64,000 nt of DNA from assembly GCF_030273445.1 (NCBI RefSeq), contig NZ_CP120678.1, forward strand, positions 1,527,501 to 1,591,500, given 5' to 3'. Positions 8,133 through 17,580 of the stretch are shown piece by piece (within the stretch, counting starts at the first letter, position 1; every line of letters begins with the position of its first letter). Source of the DNA: Selenobaculum gibii (GTDB lineage: Bacteria > Bacillota > Negativicutes > ICN-92133). The notes beneath the pieces were generated by a model. That model ran no database searches, was not told the origin of the DNA, and saw only the letters and a program-made list of their open reading frames with translations. Both the position numbers and the translations under genes were made by a program.

Positions 8133-9615
8133 CGCCTTCAACCTCCTCTACCACTTGAAACATCACTTTCGCTTTTTGCAGGATTTCACCATATTCTTTC
8201 TCTGGCACAGAGTCCGCTACAATTCCCGCTCCAGCCCGAATTGTAGCACGCTCACCTTCGACTTGAATCGTGCGAATTGCGATACACATATCCATGTTTC
8301 CTTGAAAATCAATATAGCCTACAGAACCCGCATAAGATTCCCTCTTTACAGCTTCCAATTCATGAATGATTTCCATTGCTCTTACCTTTGGCGCACCACT
8401 TACTGTTCCAGCAGGAAAACAAGCTTTTAATGCATCAATTGTAGAATATTTTTGTTCTAATTGCCCTGAAACTTCCGAAACCATATGCATTACATGCGAA
8501 AACTTCTCTATTTCCATCAACTTATTTACTTTTACTGTGCCAGCTTTGCTGATTCTTCCAATATCATTTCGCCCTAAATCCACTAGCATCGCATGTTCAG
8601 CACACTCTTTTTCATCTGCCTTTAAATCTTGTGCAAGGAGTTCATCTTCTTGATTTGATACACCACGCGGTCTAGTCCCGGCAATAGGATAGGTATATAC
8701 AGTATCGCCACTTACTTTTACAAGCATTTCCGGCGATGCACCCACTAATTTTAAGTTGCCAAAATTCATATAAAACATATAGGGCGAAGGATTAATTTGC
8801 CGTAGTCTCCGATATAAATAAAATGATGGCTTTTTTAAATCACAAGTGAACTGCTTGGATAAAACAATCTGAAAAATATCGCCTGAAGCAATATATTCTT
8901 TTGCTTTCAACACTTTTTGGAAAAATTCTCTTTCTTCCTTTCCATATCGTTCACTAAAGCCTAACTTATGCCCTGAATGATATCGCTTTTCTTTTACTTT
9001 TTCTTTTTTTATCTCATTTTTGATTTGTTGGTTAATATAATAAATCTTTTCTAGTGCCGTTTGATATAAAAATTCAGTATCAATATTACGTTTATTTGGC
9101 GTCAAATAAACGATTTTTGATGTGTGCTTCAAATGATCCATGACTAAAATCACATGACATAAGAGGAATTGTCCAAGCACCATATCCTCAGGACTTTCCA
9201 TTTGCCTTATACGTTCAATCGTCTCAATCGTTTCATAAGAAAAGTATCCAACTGCCCCACCACCTAGTAATGGCATATGAAAACTTTGCCCCGCATCACT
9301 AAAATAGCTAAGATATTCTTTCACTGCCTGCATCGGACTTTTTTCGATTGTTTGACGACCATCAAATGCATCAATAACAAGCTTGTTTTTATAACAAGTT
9401 AACGTTGCAAAAGGTTCTGCACCAATAAAAGAAAATCGCCCAAAATTCGTATGCATATCCACGCTTTCTAAAATAAATCCTATATCATCGCCAACGATTT
9501 TATAATAAAGCGAAACCGGCGTCTCCATATCGGTTGAAAGCTCCGCAGTTACCGCAAGAACTTTTTCCGTTTCCGCACGTTGACAAAACTCTTTCAAGCT
9601 CGTTTCTATCCGCAT
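8116..9615 (-). CDS. trpE: Anthranilate synthase component I
   Basis: Chorismate-utilising enzyme making anthranilate with TrpG. At 499 residues it has normal length. The N-terminal half carries FILESVD, the counterpart of the LLES tryptophan feedback-binding element. The catalytic half carries PIAGTRPRG, DLGRNDIGR, GTVSGAPKVRAMEII, and AGAGIVADSVPEKEYGE. It follows trpA by one base and precedes trpG with overlap, so it sits sixth in the operon instead of first. Feedback inhibition by tryptophan is expected from the N-terminal motif, in addition to T-box control of the operon. Confidence 0.96.
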   Translation of the reverse strand: MRIETSLKEFCQRAETEKVLAVTAELSTDMETPVSLYYKIVGDDIGFILESVDMHTNFGRFSFIGAEPFATLTCYKNKLVIDAFDGRQTIEKSPMQAVKEYLSYFSDAGQSFHMPLLGGGAVGYFSYETIETIERIRQMESPEDMVLGQFLLCHVILVMDHLKHTSKIVYLTPNKRNIDTEFLYQTALEKIYYINQQIKNEIKKEKVKEKRYHSGHKLGFSERYGKEEREFFQKVLKAKEYIASGDIFQIVLSKQFTCDLKKPSFYLYRRLRQINPSPYMFYMNFGNLKLVGASPEMLVKVSGDTVYTYPIAGTRPRGVSNQEDELLAQDLKADEKECAEHAMLVDLGRNDIGRISKAGTVKVNKLMEIEKFSHVMHMVSEVSGQLEQKYSTIDALKACFPAGTVSGAPKVRAMEIIHELEAVKRESYAGSVGYIDFQGNMDMCIAIRTIQVEGERATIRAGAGIVADSVPEKEYGEILQKAKVMFQVVEEVEGDDFIN

Positions 9616-9616
9616 A

Positions 9617-10411
9617 TTATTCCTTCCTTTCGTCTAATGCTTGACGAATGGATTTAATTAAGCCAATTGCACCTGCAAAATCACTCTCTAAAATTCTCTT
9701 TACAACTGCGCTTCCAACAATCGCACCATCCGCAAATTTAGTTGCTTCAACAGCCGACGCGCCATCGCCAATCCCAAAACCAACGGCAAGCGGAATATCC
9801 GTTTGCTTACGTACCATCCGAATCACTTCATGAATCGGCGTATAATCAATTTTCCGTACACCGGTAACACCATTGACCGATACACAATAAATAAAGCCAT
9901 CTGCACTTTTACAGGTTTCAGTAATTCTTTCTGACGTTGTATTTGGCGTTACAAATTCAGCTAAATGAAAATGATGCAAACGGCAAAACTCAGCAATTTC
10001 TTTTGATTCTTCATGTGGTAAATCCGGAATAATTAATCCATCTAAGCCAGCAGTTTGAAAATCAGTAATAAATTTTTCAATGCCTACATTCATCATCGTA
10101 TTGATATATCCCATTCCGATTAAGGGAATCTGTGTATGCTCGCGCAATTTTTTTACTAGTTCTAATACCTGTTGCATCGTAGCTCCATTTTGCAAAGCTT
10201 TTACTCCGGCCTCTTGAATAACGTGTCCATCGGCAATCGGGTCGGAAAACGGAATGCCTAATTCAACAACATCAGCCCCAGCTTTTTCGGTAGCCAAGAC
10301 AAGTTCAAACGTTTTTTCAAAATCAGGAACACCTGCCATAAGATAAATGACTAACGCTTTTTTCCCTTCTTGTTTTAACCTTGCAAAAGTACTGCTTAAT
10401 CTAGACATCAT
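9617..10411 (-). CDS. trpA: Tryptophan synthase alpha chain
   Basis: Cleaves indole-3-glycerol phosphate to indole and glyceraldehyde-3-phosphate in complex with TrpB. A TIM barrel of 264 residues with [17 protein letters not shown] (catalytic Glu and Asp), [12 protein letters not shown], and the phosphate-binding [10 protein letters not shown]. The ATG overlaps the trpB stop (ATGA), indicating translational coupling. A second ATG follows at once, so the start could be one codon later. Confidence 0.96.
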   Translation of the reverse strand: MMSRLSSTFARLKQEGKKALVIYLMAGVPDFEKTFELVLATEKAGADVVELGIPFSDPIADGHVIQEAGVKALQNGATMQQVLELVKKLREHTQIPLIGMGYINTMMNVGIEKFITDFQTAGLDGLIIPDLPHEESKEIAEFCRLHHFHLAEFVTPNTTSERITETCKSADGFIYCVSVNGVTGVRKIDYTPIHEVIRMVRKQTDIPLAVGFGIGDGASAVEATKFADGAIVGSAVVKRILESDFAGAIGLIKSIRQALDERKE

Positions 10412-11595
10412 TCTAATTCCTCCCCTAATGCTTTCGCTACCATTTGAACATCTTTATCGCCTCGTCCTGATAAACACACAACAACCGCCTGATCCTCCGT
10501 CGTCGTTGGCATCAGTGTTTCTAAATACGCCAGAGCATGTGAGCTTTCCATCGCCGGAATAATCCCTTCTGTCCTTGACAATAACTGAAAAGCGGCTAAT
10601 GCTTGTTGATCATTTACCGAAGTATACTGCACGCGATTCGTATCTTTAAAATAAGAATGTTCGGGACCAACACCAGGATAATCAAGCCCCGCTGAAATAG
10701 AATACGCTTCAATCACTTGCCCATCATCATCTTGTAAAAGATAACTATATGCACCATGTAAAACACCAGGGCGTCCTTGGCTTAAAGATTCTGCATGATC
10801 ACCATTTGCTTTTCCTCTACCTGCTGCCTCCACACCAATTTTGATAATATCTCTATCATCTTTAAATGGATAAAACATTCCCATTGCATTACTACCGCCA
10901 CCAACACAAGCTAAAATATGCGTAACTTTTCCACCTGCTAATGATTTCATCTGCTCTTTTACTTCCTTGCCGATGCAAGATTGAAAATCTCTCACAATCA
11001 TCGGATAGGGATGCGGGCCAACTACCGAGCCGATAATATAATGCGTATCTGTAATATTCGCAGCCCAGTAACGAATCGCTTCACTGGTAGCATCTTTTAG
11101 CGTCCCTGTTCCACTTGTTACCGGAATTACTTTTGCGCCAAGCAATTTCATTCGAAAAACATTTAATGATTGCCTTTCTATATCTTCTTTTCCCATAAAA
11201 ACATGACATTCTAAGCCAAACAACGCAGCAACTGTAGCACTTGCGACACCATGCTGCCCCGCTCCAGTCTCAGCAACAATACGTTTTTTCCCCATCCTTT
11301 TTGCCAAGACGGCTTGACATAAGGCATTGTTAATTTTATGTGCACCTGTATGGAGTAAATCTTCACGTTTTAAATAAATTTTTGCTTTTCCATAATGATT
11401 TGTTAACCGCTCCGCATAATAAAGTTTTGTCGGACGTCCAGCATATTCTCTTAAATACGTCCTGATTTCCTCTTGAAATTCAGCATCATTTCTATATTTT
11501 TCATAAGCTTGCTGTAATTCCATTAATACTGGCATGACGATTTCCGGTACATATTGCCCCCCATAAATTCCAAAACGCCCTTTGCTATTTGGCAT
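10408..11595 (-). CDS. trpB: Tryptophan synthase beta chain
   Basis: PLP enzyme condensing indole with serine. At 395 residues it is the TrpB1 type that pairs with TrpA. It has the opening [31 protein letters not shown] with the PLP lysine, [10 protein letters not shown], the [10 protein letters not shown] phosphate loop, and the C-terminal [14 protein letters not shown] stands a few bases upstream of the ATG. It lies between trpC and trpA and overlaps trpA by four bases. Confidence 0.97.
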   Translation of the reverse strand: MPNSKGRFGIYGGQYVPEIVMPVLMELQQAYEKYRNDAEFQEEIRTYLREYAGRPTKLYYAERLTNHYGKAKIYLKREDLLHTGAHKINNALCQAVLAKRMGKKRIVAETGAGQHGVASATVAALFGLECHVFMGKEDIERQSLNVFRMKLLGAKVIPVTSGTGTLKDATSEAIRYWAANITDTHYIIGSVVGPHPYPMIVRDFQSCIGKEVKEQMKSLAGGKVTHILACVGGGSNAMGMFYPFKDDRDIIKIGVEAAGRGKANGDHAESLSQGRPGVLHGAYSYLLQDDDGQVIEAYSISAGLDYPGVGPEHSYFKDTNRVQYTSVNDQQALAAFQLLSRTEGIIPAMESSHALAYLETLMPTTTEDQAVVVCLSGRGDKDVQMVAKALGEELE

Positions 11596-11608
11596 AATAA
11601 ACTCCTCC

Positions 11609-12379
11609 TTAAAATCCTTTAACTAATGATAACTCTCTTGTTTTTGCTGCTATATTAGCGGCTTTCACTAATCCTTCGCCCACTAAAACCCCACGGATAA
11701 AGTGTTTTTTTACTCTTTCTATATCCTCTCGATTTTTTATTCCGCTCTCACTGATAATTGTTCGATTTCGATCACAATACTTTACTAAATCTAATGTATT
11801 TTGTACATCCGTTGTAAAGTTTTTTAAATTCCGATTATTAATTCCGATTAGCTCCGCCCTTGTATCATTTACCGCATTTATATCTTTTTCATCATGTACC
11901 TCAACGAGACAATCCACCCCAATCTCCCAAGCCATATGCAAATATTCTTTTAATTGCGCCGGAGATAAAATACGAGCAATTAATAAAATTGCATCAGCTC
12001 CGGCGCGCCTTGATTGATAAATTTGATATTCATCAATAATAAAATCTTTTCTCAACACCGGAAGTTTTGTAATCTCTTTTACTAAAGCAATATCCGCTAA
12101 ATTCCCTAAAAAATGTTCATCCGTATGAATAGATAAAGCCATTGCCCCATTTTTTTCATAAATTTTTGCCAGCTCCAGCACTGTATAATTCGTGCATAAG
12201 CGCCCTTTAGACGGCGATTGCAATTTGCATTCGGCAATTAAACTCCACGGCGAATTACGCATAACTTTTGATAAAGCAAACTTGCCAAAGGAAATGTCTT
12301 TTTGTATCTCTTTTAACGATAAATACTTTTTTTCTTGCTCAACAGTAATTTTTTTCTTTGCGACAATTGCATCTAACAT
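11609..12379 (-). CDS. trpC: Indole-3-glycerol phosphate synthase
   Basis: Converts carboxyphenylamino-deoxyribulose phosphate to indole-3-glycerol phosphate. It is a 256-residue TIM barrel with [60 protein letters not shown] and [11 protein letters not shown], all characteristic of TrpC. A strong ribosome site (GGAGGGTG) precedes the ATG. The gene begins 41 bases inside the 3' end of trpF. That is a long overlap, and the C-terminal tail of TrpF (basic, Cys-containing) is encoded there in another frame. Confidence 0.96.
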   Translation of the reverse strand: MLDAIVAKKKITVEQEKKYLSLKEIQKDISFGKFALSKVMRNSPWSLIAECKLQSPSKGRLCTNYTVLELAKIYEKNGAMALSIHTDEHFLGNLADIALVKEITKLPVLRKDFIIDEYQIYQSRRAGADAILLIARILSPAQLKEYLHMAWEIGVDCLVEVHDEKDINAVNDTRAELIGINNRNLKNFTTDVQNTLDLVKYCDRNRTIISESGIKNREDIERVKKHFIRGVLVGEGLVKAANIAAKTRELSLVKGF

Positions 12380-12998
12380 TTTTCACCCTCCGTTCCAACT
12401 CATGAACCCGCTTAATGAAGTCTATAATCTTCCCCTTTGACTTTATCCCATTACTTTCAACTCCCCCAGACACATCAACTCCTGCCGGATTTAAAACATT
12501 TATCATTTCTCCGACATTCATTTTACTAATTCCACCAGCAATGAATACCGGCAAATGAAGCTTACTTAATTTTTCCTTTGCAGTTTTCCAGTCAAAACAT
12601 CTCCCCGTCCCCCCTGCACTACCGGCTTGATAAGTGTCTATTAGTATCATATCGACAGAATATTGATAAAGAATTTTCGGATCAAAATCTTCTTTATATC
12701 GAAATGCTTTAATAATTGGATATTTAATTTTCTTGCAATATTCAATTGTTTCATCTCCATGTAACTGTACATAATCAAGATGACAGAAATCAGCGATTTC
12801 ATTTACCCTTGCTGGTTCTTCATTCATAAAGACGCCTACTTTTGCCACAGATTTTATTTCCGCACTTATCTTTGCCGCTGCTATCGGATTTATATAGCGC
12901 CTGCTGTCTGCAAAAATAAAGCCCATTAAATCAGCCTTATTTTCTTCTACTACCTTTGCAATTTCCAGAGATTGAATTCCACAAATCTTAACAAGCAT
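12339..12998 (-). CDS. trpF: Phosphoribosylanthranilate isomerase
   Basis: Catalyses the Amadori rearrangement of phosphoribosylanthranilate. It is a 219-residue barrel with the signature opening MLVKICGIQSLE (catalytic Cys), DYVQLHGDE, LIDTYQAGSAGGTGRCFDW (with the catalytic Asp) and a GGVESNGIKSKGKI phosphate region. It overlaps the trpD stop by 11 bases and trpC by 41 bases. In most bacteria trpF follows trpC; here it precedes it. The C-terminal ~15 residues run beyond the usual family end and may be an overlap by-product. Confidence 0.95.
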   Translation of the reverse strand: MLVKICGIQSLEIAKVVEENKADLMGFIFADSRRYINPIAAAKISAEIKSVAKVGVFMNEEPARVNEIADFCHLDYVQLHGDETIEYCKKIKYPIIKAFRYKEDFDPKILYQYSVDMILIDTYQAGSAGGTGRCFDWKTAKEKLSKLHLPVFIAGGISKMNVGEMINVLNPAGVDVSGGVESNGIKSKGKIIDFIKRVHELERRVKNVRCNCRKEKNYC

Positions 12999-14013
12999 TT
13001 TCTATCCCCTCACGACTAAATGCAATCAAAGCTTCCAATTTTACTAAAGCAGCACCACTGTCAATCGTTTTTTCTGCCAACCGAATACCTTCTGTAATAC
13101 TTGGTGTCTTATTTGTGATATAGAATCCTGCAGCCGCATTTAATAACACAATATCTCGTTTCGGCCCTTTTTCACCATTTAAAATTGCGCGAATAATTTT
13201 TGCATTTTCTTCAGGATTTCCCCCTTGATAATCAGCTAAAGTTCCGCGTTTAAAACCATACCTTTGCGGATCAATATGATATGTCTTCACCTTTCCATTT
13301 CGCATTTCACTTACTTTCGTTGGAAAGTTTGTTGATATTTCATCCATTCCATCCTCACTATGGACAACCATCGCTTGCTTAACCCCTATTAGGTTTAATA
13401 CTTCAGCAACTTTTTCGGTTAAGCTTTCTTCATACACACCAACCAATTGATAATCTAACTGCGCCGGATTAATGATTGGTCCCAAAAGATTAAATACTGT
13501 ACGGAACCCTAATTCCTTACGTGGATTTGCAACCACGCGCATAGCTTTATTCAACGCAGGTGCAAATAAAAACCCTATATCTAAATGTTCAATTTCTTCA
13601 CTAACTTTATCTGCCGATTTATCAACGATAACACCCAGCTGACTAAGCACATCAGCACTGCCACAAGCGCTAGAAACACTGCGATTTCCATGTTTTGCAA
13701 CAGCAACACCACCACCTGCTAAAACAAAAGCCACTGTTGTCGATACATTAAATGTCCCTTTCGTATCTCCACCTGTTCCACAAGGACAAATCACCGGTTT
13801 GCTATGCTTTACGCGATCTGCATGTTGTAGCAAGGTATGGGCAAATCCGGAAATCTCCTCGCTTATTTCACCTTTTACTTTTAAGGCTGTTAAAAATGAT
13901 CCGATCTGTGCATCTGTTGCGTTTCCATTCATAATAATTTGCATAGCTTGCCTTGACTCTTCCTGGGATAAATGTTCACCCTTTATCACTTTACTCAAAT
14001 ATTTTTTCAACAT
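12988..14013 (-). CDS. trpD: Anthranilate phosphoribosyltransferase
   Basis: Transfers phosphoribose from PRPP to anthranilate. The protein has 341 residues with the all-helical N-terminus (LSKVIKGEHLSQEESRQAM), the PRPP loop VICPCGTGGDTKGTFNVST, KHGNRSVSSACGSADVLSQLG, and FLFAPALNKAM. The ATG at 14013 is chosen because GGGGAGGG lies seven bases upstream; an in-frame start at 14052 would lie in the leader terminator. It is the first gene of the operon, directly behind the tandem T-box leader, which makes tryptophan supply depend on uncharged tRNA-Trp. Confidence 0.96.
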   Translation of the reverse strand: MLKKYLSKVIKGEHLSQEESRQAMQIIMNGNATDAQIGSFLTALKVKGEISEEISGFAHTLLQHADRVKHSKPVICPCGTGGDTKGTFNVSTTVAFVLAGGGVAVAKHGNRSVSSACGSADVLSQLGVIVDKSADKVSEEIEHLDIGFLFAPALNKAMRVVANPRKELGFRTVFNLLGPIINPAQLDYQLVGVYEESLTEKVAEVLNLIGVKQAMVVHSEDGMDEISTNFPTKVSEMRNGKVKTYHIDPQRYGFKRGTLADYQGGNPEENAKIIRAILNGEKGPKRDIVLLNAAAGFYITNKTPSITEGIRLAEKTIDSGAALVKLEALIAFSREGIENAC

Positions 14014-14041
14014 ATAAATCCCTCCCCAATAAATAAATAAA

Positions 14042-14128
14042 AAAAGAACCATCTCACCCTTACAAGGGGCGAAATAGCTCGCTGTACCACCCTAAATTCA
14101 AGATTTTTTCTTAAAAAACTTTAGAAAA
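14042..14128 (-). promoter_or_regulatory. Second T-box antiterminator/terminator module (no Stem I)
   Basis: Reading the minus strand, TTTAGGGTGGTACAGCGAG (T-box sequence, near 14078-14096) follows a short hairpin (AGTTTTTT pairing with AAAAAATCT). It is followed by a terminator stem (GAGCTATTTC...GAGATGGTTC) ending in seven T just before trpD. No Stem I or specifier loop fits in the ~40 bases separating it from the first terminator. This is a repeated T-box expression platform sharing, or lacking, a decoding domain. Confidence 0.8.
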
Positions 14129-14430
14129 TAAAAAACACCTCATCCCCTAAAGGGACGAAGTGTATTCGTTATACCACCCTAAAATTTTTCGAAAGAAAAA
14201 CTCTCCTCTTTTTCAAGTACGGGAATATCTCTAGCAATATCCGATACTCTAGCCAAATAACGGTGGCAACCGTCCCAGCCTACTCACAAAAAGCTTTTGG
14301 TGGACTCTCACAGAACCATTCGATACGCACTTTAGATCGGTCATCACACCTCTGGAAATCCAGTCACCGACTCGCTGAACAAAAGTATACCTATCTACTT
14401 TTTCCGCTCACTGATTTACAATAATCTTTA
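14129..14430 (-). promoter_or_regulatory. T-box riboswitch, tryptophan (UGG specifier)
   Basis: A complete T-box leader on the minus strand. Stem I contains the CGAATGGTTCTG segment. By alignment with known T-box specifier loops the codon UGG (14316-14318) is the specifier, i.e. tRNA-Trp. Downstream come the GAGAG and GGCTGGGACGG (Stem II/III) segments, the T-box TTTAGGGTGGTATAACGA (near 14166-14183), and a terminator hairpin (14131-14163) ending in TTTTTT. Uncharged tRNA-Trp should stabilise the antiterminator and switch on trpDFCBAEG. Confidence 0.92.
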
Positions 14431-14440
14431 ATTATTTATT

Positions 14441-14469
14441 ATAATACTGCTAATAATGTAAACTGTCAA
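14441..14469 (-). promoter_or_regulatory. Sigma-A promoter of the trp operon
   Basis: TTGACA, 17 bases, TATTAT on the minus strand: a perfect -35 with optimal spacing. The -35 hexamer contains the TGA stop codon of comEC (14466-14468), so promoter and upstream gene are packed without any gap. Confidence 0.9.
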
Positions 14470-16859
14470 GGATTTTTTCGAGAATTTTTACCGTTTTTTT
14501 GAAAAGAATCTACCGATAGTTGATTTCCATTTGTCTCCATTAAAATTGCCCCCGCCTGGTCGGTACGCAAAATCTTAATATTTTCTTTATTTAATCTATT
14601 TAACACTTGCGGATTTGGATGACCAAAGCTATTCTGAAAGCCAACAGAAATAATTGCATATTGTGGATTTACCGCTTGTAAAAACTCTTCACAAGAAGAG
14701 GTACGCGAGCCATGGTGGGCAACTTTTAACACCGAACTTTTCAATCTATGTTTTCTCATTAATTCTTTCTCCCCATTACTGTCTATATCCCCTGTAATGA
14801 GTAGACTAAAATCTCCATAACTCACACGAAATACATTAGAAATTTCATTCCCTGTTCGCGACTCACTCACTTCGCCCGCCGAAAAAATTTCAATTTTAAC
14901 ACCATCCAAAACAAAAAACTGGCCATCTTTTACCGTAACAAAATCTTGGCATTTTTCTAAGGAATAGCCTAATGTTTTTGCATATTCACTTCGGTCTTCC
15001 CGACCGACAATCACATTTTGCACTGAAAATTCTTTTAGTAAACTCCCTGCCCCACCTGCATGATCCTCGTGTGCGTGAGTTAAACATAAATAATCAATTT
15101 CTCGTATTCCATAATGATGCAAATATGGAATAACAATTCGTTTGCCAATATCAAAATCACTAATTTCGCGTCGCATGCCTCCGGTATCAAATAGCATCGT
15201 TCTACCATGTGGTGTCGTAATCAATATAGAATCCCCCTGCCCGACATCAATGAAATGTATCCTTAACGGTTGAGCAAAGATAAATTGACTGCTCCATAAA
15301 AAAATAATGGTGACAATTGCACTACAGATAAGCTTTTTCTTTTTCCGCCAGCACAGCAAAAAATTTGGAATTTTCGGTGATGCATAACCGCAGAGCCAAA
15401 ATAGCAGCAAATAATATACAATGCCACAAAGTAAACCGCCTGACGGTAAATATAAAAGCCCATAAGGAATCATCGCCATAGCTCTTGCCATAAAATAAAC
15501 TAACCCAATCGTCAAACTACAAAGAATAAATAGACCTTTTCCCACAACCGAAAAAACAAGACTTAATAAAACTGCACACAAGCCACCAATCATTGCCCAT
15601 TCTATAAACGGCACAATAATAAGATTTGCCAATAGTGCACTAAGCGAAACATTATTAAAATACCAGGCAATAAAGGGAATGACTGCTAATTGTGCAGCAA
15701 TCGTAATCGCTAAATTTTCCGCAATAAATAGAGGAACTCCCTTTAAAATATTTTTTATTTTAGGCGCGATATACAGTAATCCGGCTGTCGTCATAAATGA
15801 AAGTTGAAAACTAATGTCAAAAATTAATCTAGGGGAAATAGCTAAAATCCCCAACCCTGTCAAAGCTAAACTATAACGCGCATCTTTCTCCCGATTCAAT
15901 GCCAATGCCGAAAACGCTAAAATCCCCATAATCGCCGATCTGACTACCGGCGAAGTAAAGCCTGAAAAAATCGCATAAAAAACAATTGCTAGAATAACAA
16001 GAATTGCTGATAGGCACGCTGGAAATCGTAACATTTTCCCAATAATATGTACGGTTCCTGCCAATAGAGAAATATGCGAACCGGACACCGATAAAATATG
16101 AACGATTCCTGTCACCGTAAATGCTAGCGCTAGTTCCTCTTTTATTCCATCATATCCGCCAAATAACATTGCAAATAATGCTGCCGCATCTTCTTTGGGC
16201 ATTGCTTCTTCCATCATATTCTGAACTGCTGTTCTGGATTTTTCAATCCATTTAAGAAAAGCGTTTTGTCCTGATGAAAGAATTTCCACCGTATTTTTTT
16301 CGGCTTTACAATTTGCTCGAATCCCTTGTCGTTGCATCATCGCAACTATATCTAAACTTCCCGGATTATTATATCCATGTAATTCTCTAATTTCCCCTGA
16401 AAAACGAATACAATCGCTAATATGCGCAATCGTATGCGAGCTATCCTGCAACGCAAAGACTTTTAAGTTTCCGTTTACCTGTACTTTCTCCCCCGCAAAT
16501 TCTACTGTATGAACCTCTACAATATAATGCATACTTCGCTTGTTCCCCGCAAGCGTTCTTTCTTGTGGAATCTCTATAACTTCACCTTGCACTTGCAGCG
16601 TTTTATCAACAAAATTGCTAATGTCATTCGGGGCAATGCTATCTGCCTGCGCACAACGAATCATTCCCGCAATAAAAAATAGCAACAATACAAAATAAAG
16701 AAGCAATTTTTTATTTTTCCAATATAAATAAATACAACCAAATAAAGCAATACAAAAGGAACTATACAGGATAAGAAAAGGGATTTTTACCTGAGTTACT
16801 GTAAAAATCCCTAAAATAAATCCACCAATAAGAGCGTTAGTAAAAGCTAAATAATTCAT
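14466..16859 (-). CDS. comEC: DNA internalisation competence protein ComEC/Rec2
   Basis: Membrane channel for single-stranded DNA uptake. The 797 residues comprise N-terminal membrane helices with a DUF4131-type soluble loop, the polytopic Competence domain (about 230-500, including the typical HILSVSGSHISLLAG and GFTSPVVRSAIMG), and a C-terminal metallo-beta-lactamase domain with DVGQGDSILI, LFDTGG and THAHEDHAGG. The MBL metal ligands are present. Its ATG overlaps the comEA stop (ATGA). All parts are intact, so competence-related DNA transport is plausible, although natural transformation is not shown. Confidence 0.95.
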   Translation of the reverse strand: MNYLAFTNALIGGFILGIFTVTQVKIPFLILYSSFCIALFGCIYLYWKNKKLLLYFVLLLFFIAGMIRCAQADSIAPNDISNFVDKTLQVQGEVIEIPQERTLAGNKRSMHYIVEVHTVEFAGEKVQVNGNLKVFALQDSSHTIAHISDCIRFSGEIRELHGYNNPGSLDIVAMMQRQGIRANCKAEKNTVEILSSGQNAFLKWIEKSRTAVQNMMEEAMPKEDAAALFAMLFGGYDGIKEELALAFTVTGIVHILSVSGSHISLLAGTVHIIGKMLRFPACLSAILVILAIVFYAIFSGFTSPVVRSAIMGILAFSALALNREKDARYSLALTGLGILAISPRLIFDISFQLSFMTTAGLLYIAPKIKNILKGVPLFIAENLAITIAAQLAVIPFIAWYFNNVSLSALLANLIIVPFIEWAMIGGLCAVLLSLVFSVVGKGLFILCSLTIGLVYFMARAMAMIPYGLLYLPSGGLLCGIVYYLLLFWLCGYASPKIPNFLLCWRKKKKLICSAIVTIIFLWSSQFIFAQPLRIHFIDVGQGDSILITTPHGRTMLFDTGGMRREISDFDIGKRIVIPYLHHYGIREIDYLCLTHAHEDHAGGAGSLLKEFSVQNVIVGREDRSEYAKTLGYSLEKCQDFVTVKDGQFFVLDGVKIEIFSAGEVSESRTGNEISNVFRVSYGDFSLLITGDIDSNGEKELMRKHRLKSSVLKVAHHGSRTSSCEEFLQAVNPQYAIISVGFQNSFGHPNPQVLNRLNKENIKILRTDQAGAILMETNGNQLSVDSFQKNGKNSRKNP

Positions 16860-17449
16860 ATTGTAATCCGATCCGCCAGCTTTTTAAATTTAGCTTCGCC
16901 AATTCCCCTTACTTTTTTCACCTCTTCAATGCTTTGAAAACTGCCAATTTGTTTGCGATATTCTAAAATTGCCGCCGCTGTAGACGGACCAACACCCGGC
17001 AATGAATCTAATTCCGCTTGATCTGCTGTATTAATATTAACCAGCCCATAATTATTAGTTTGGCTCGATTTATTATTTACTTTTTTTGTATGCTCTGCTG
17101 TTAAGTTTTGTTCAGAAAGTGCCTCTTCTTGTATTGGAACTTGTATTTGTTCACCGTCTTTAAGTAACTTTGCCATATTAATCTTTGTTACATCTGCATT
17201 GGGTAAAGCACCACCACAAGCATTCACTGCATCAATTACTCTTGCTCCTCCATCCAAAGAAACAACACCAGAACGTACGACACCACCACAAACATAGACA
17301 GCAATTTGTTCCTTCTTTTGAGTTTCTGATAAATCACCTTTGCTTAAAGGTATACTCTCCTCTTGCTTTGTGTAACCATACATTCCTCCACCGACCATGA
17401 CCAATGCTAATAAAAGAAATACAACTATGGATTTCCGATAAATTGGCAT
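16856..17449 (-). CDS. comEA: Competence DNA-binding protein ComEA
   Basis: Membrane-anchored DNA receptor. An N-terminal anchor (FLLLALVMVGGGMYGY) is followed by a SLBB-type domain (VYVCGGVVRSGVVSLDGG) and a Ser/Asn-rich linker. It ends in a double helix-hairpin-helix domain, VNINTADQAELDSLPGVGPS, then GIGEAKFKKLADRI. The length of 197 residues is normal. The ATG at 17449 follows GGGGTGAT with six-base spacing; a GTG three codons earlier overlaps that site. It forms a two-gene operon with comEC. Confidence 0.94.
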   Translation of the reverse strand: MPIYRKSIVVFLLLALVMVGGGMYGYTKQEESIPLSKGDLSETQKKEQIAVYVCGGVVRSGVVSLDGGARVIDAVNACGGALPNADVTKINMAKLLKDGEQIQVPIQEEALSEQNLTAEHTKKVNNKSSQTNNYGLVNINTADQAELDSLPGVGPSTAAAILEYRKQIGSFQSIEEVKKVRGIGEAKFKKLADRITI

Positions 17450-17538
17450 ATTTATCACCCCGATATTGTTATTATCAAGGTATTTCTACATAATTTAACA
17501 TTTACCTGCACAATTTATCTAAATATCCTTAAAAATAA

Positions 17539-17575
17539 AATAGCGAATTGCAATAATTTTGCAATTCGCTATTTT
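17539..17575 (-). terminator. Terminator after leuS
   Basis: AATAGCGAATTGCAA and TTGCAATTCGCTATT form a long stem with T-runs on both sides, directly after the leuS stop. It separates leuS from comEA. Confidence 0.9.
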
Positions 17576-17580
17576 TATTT

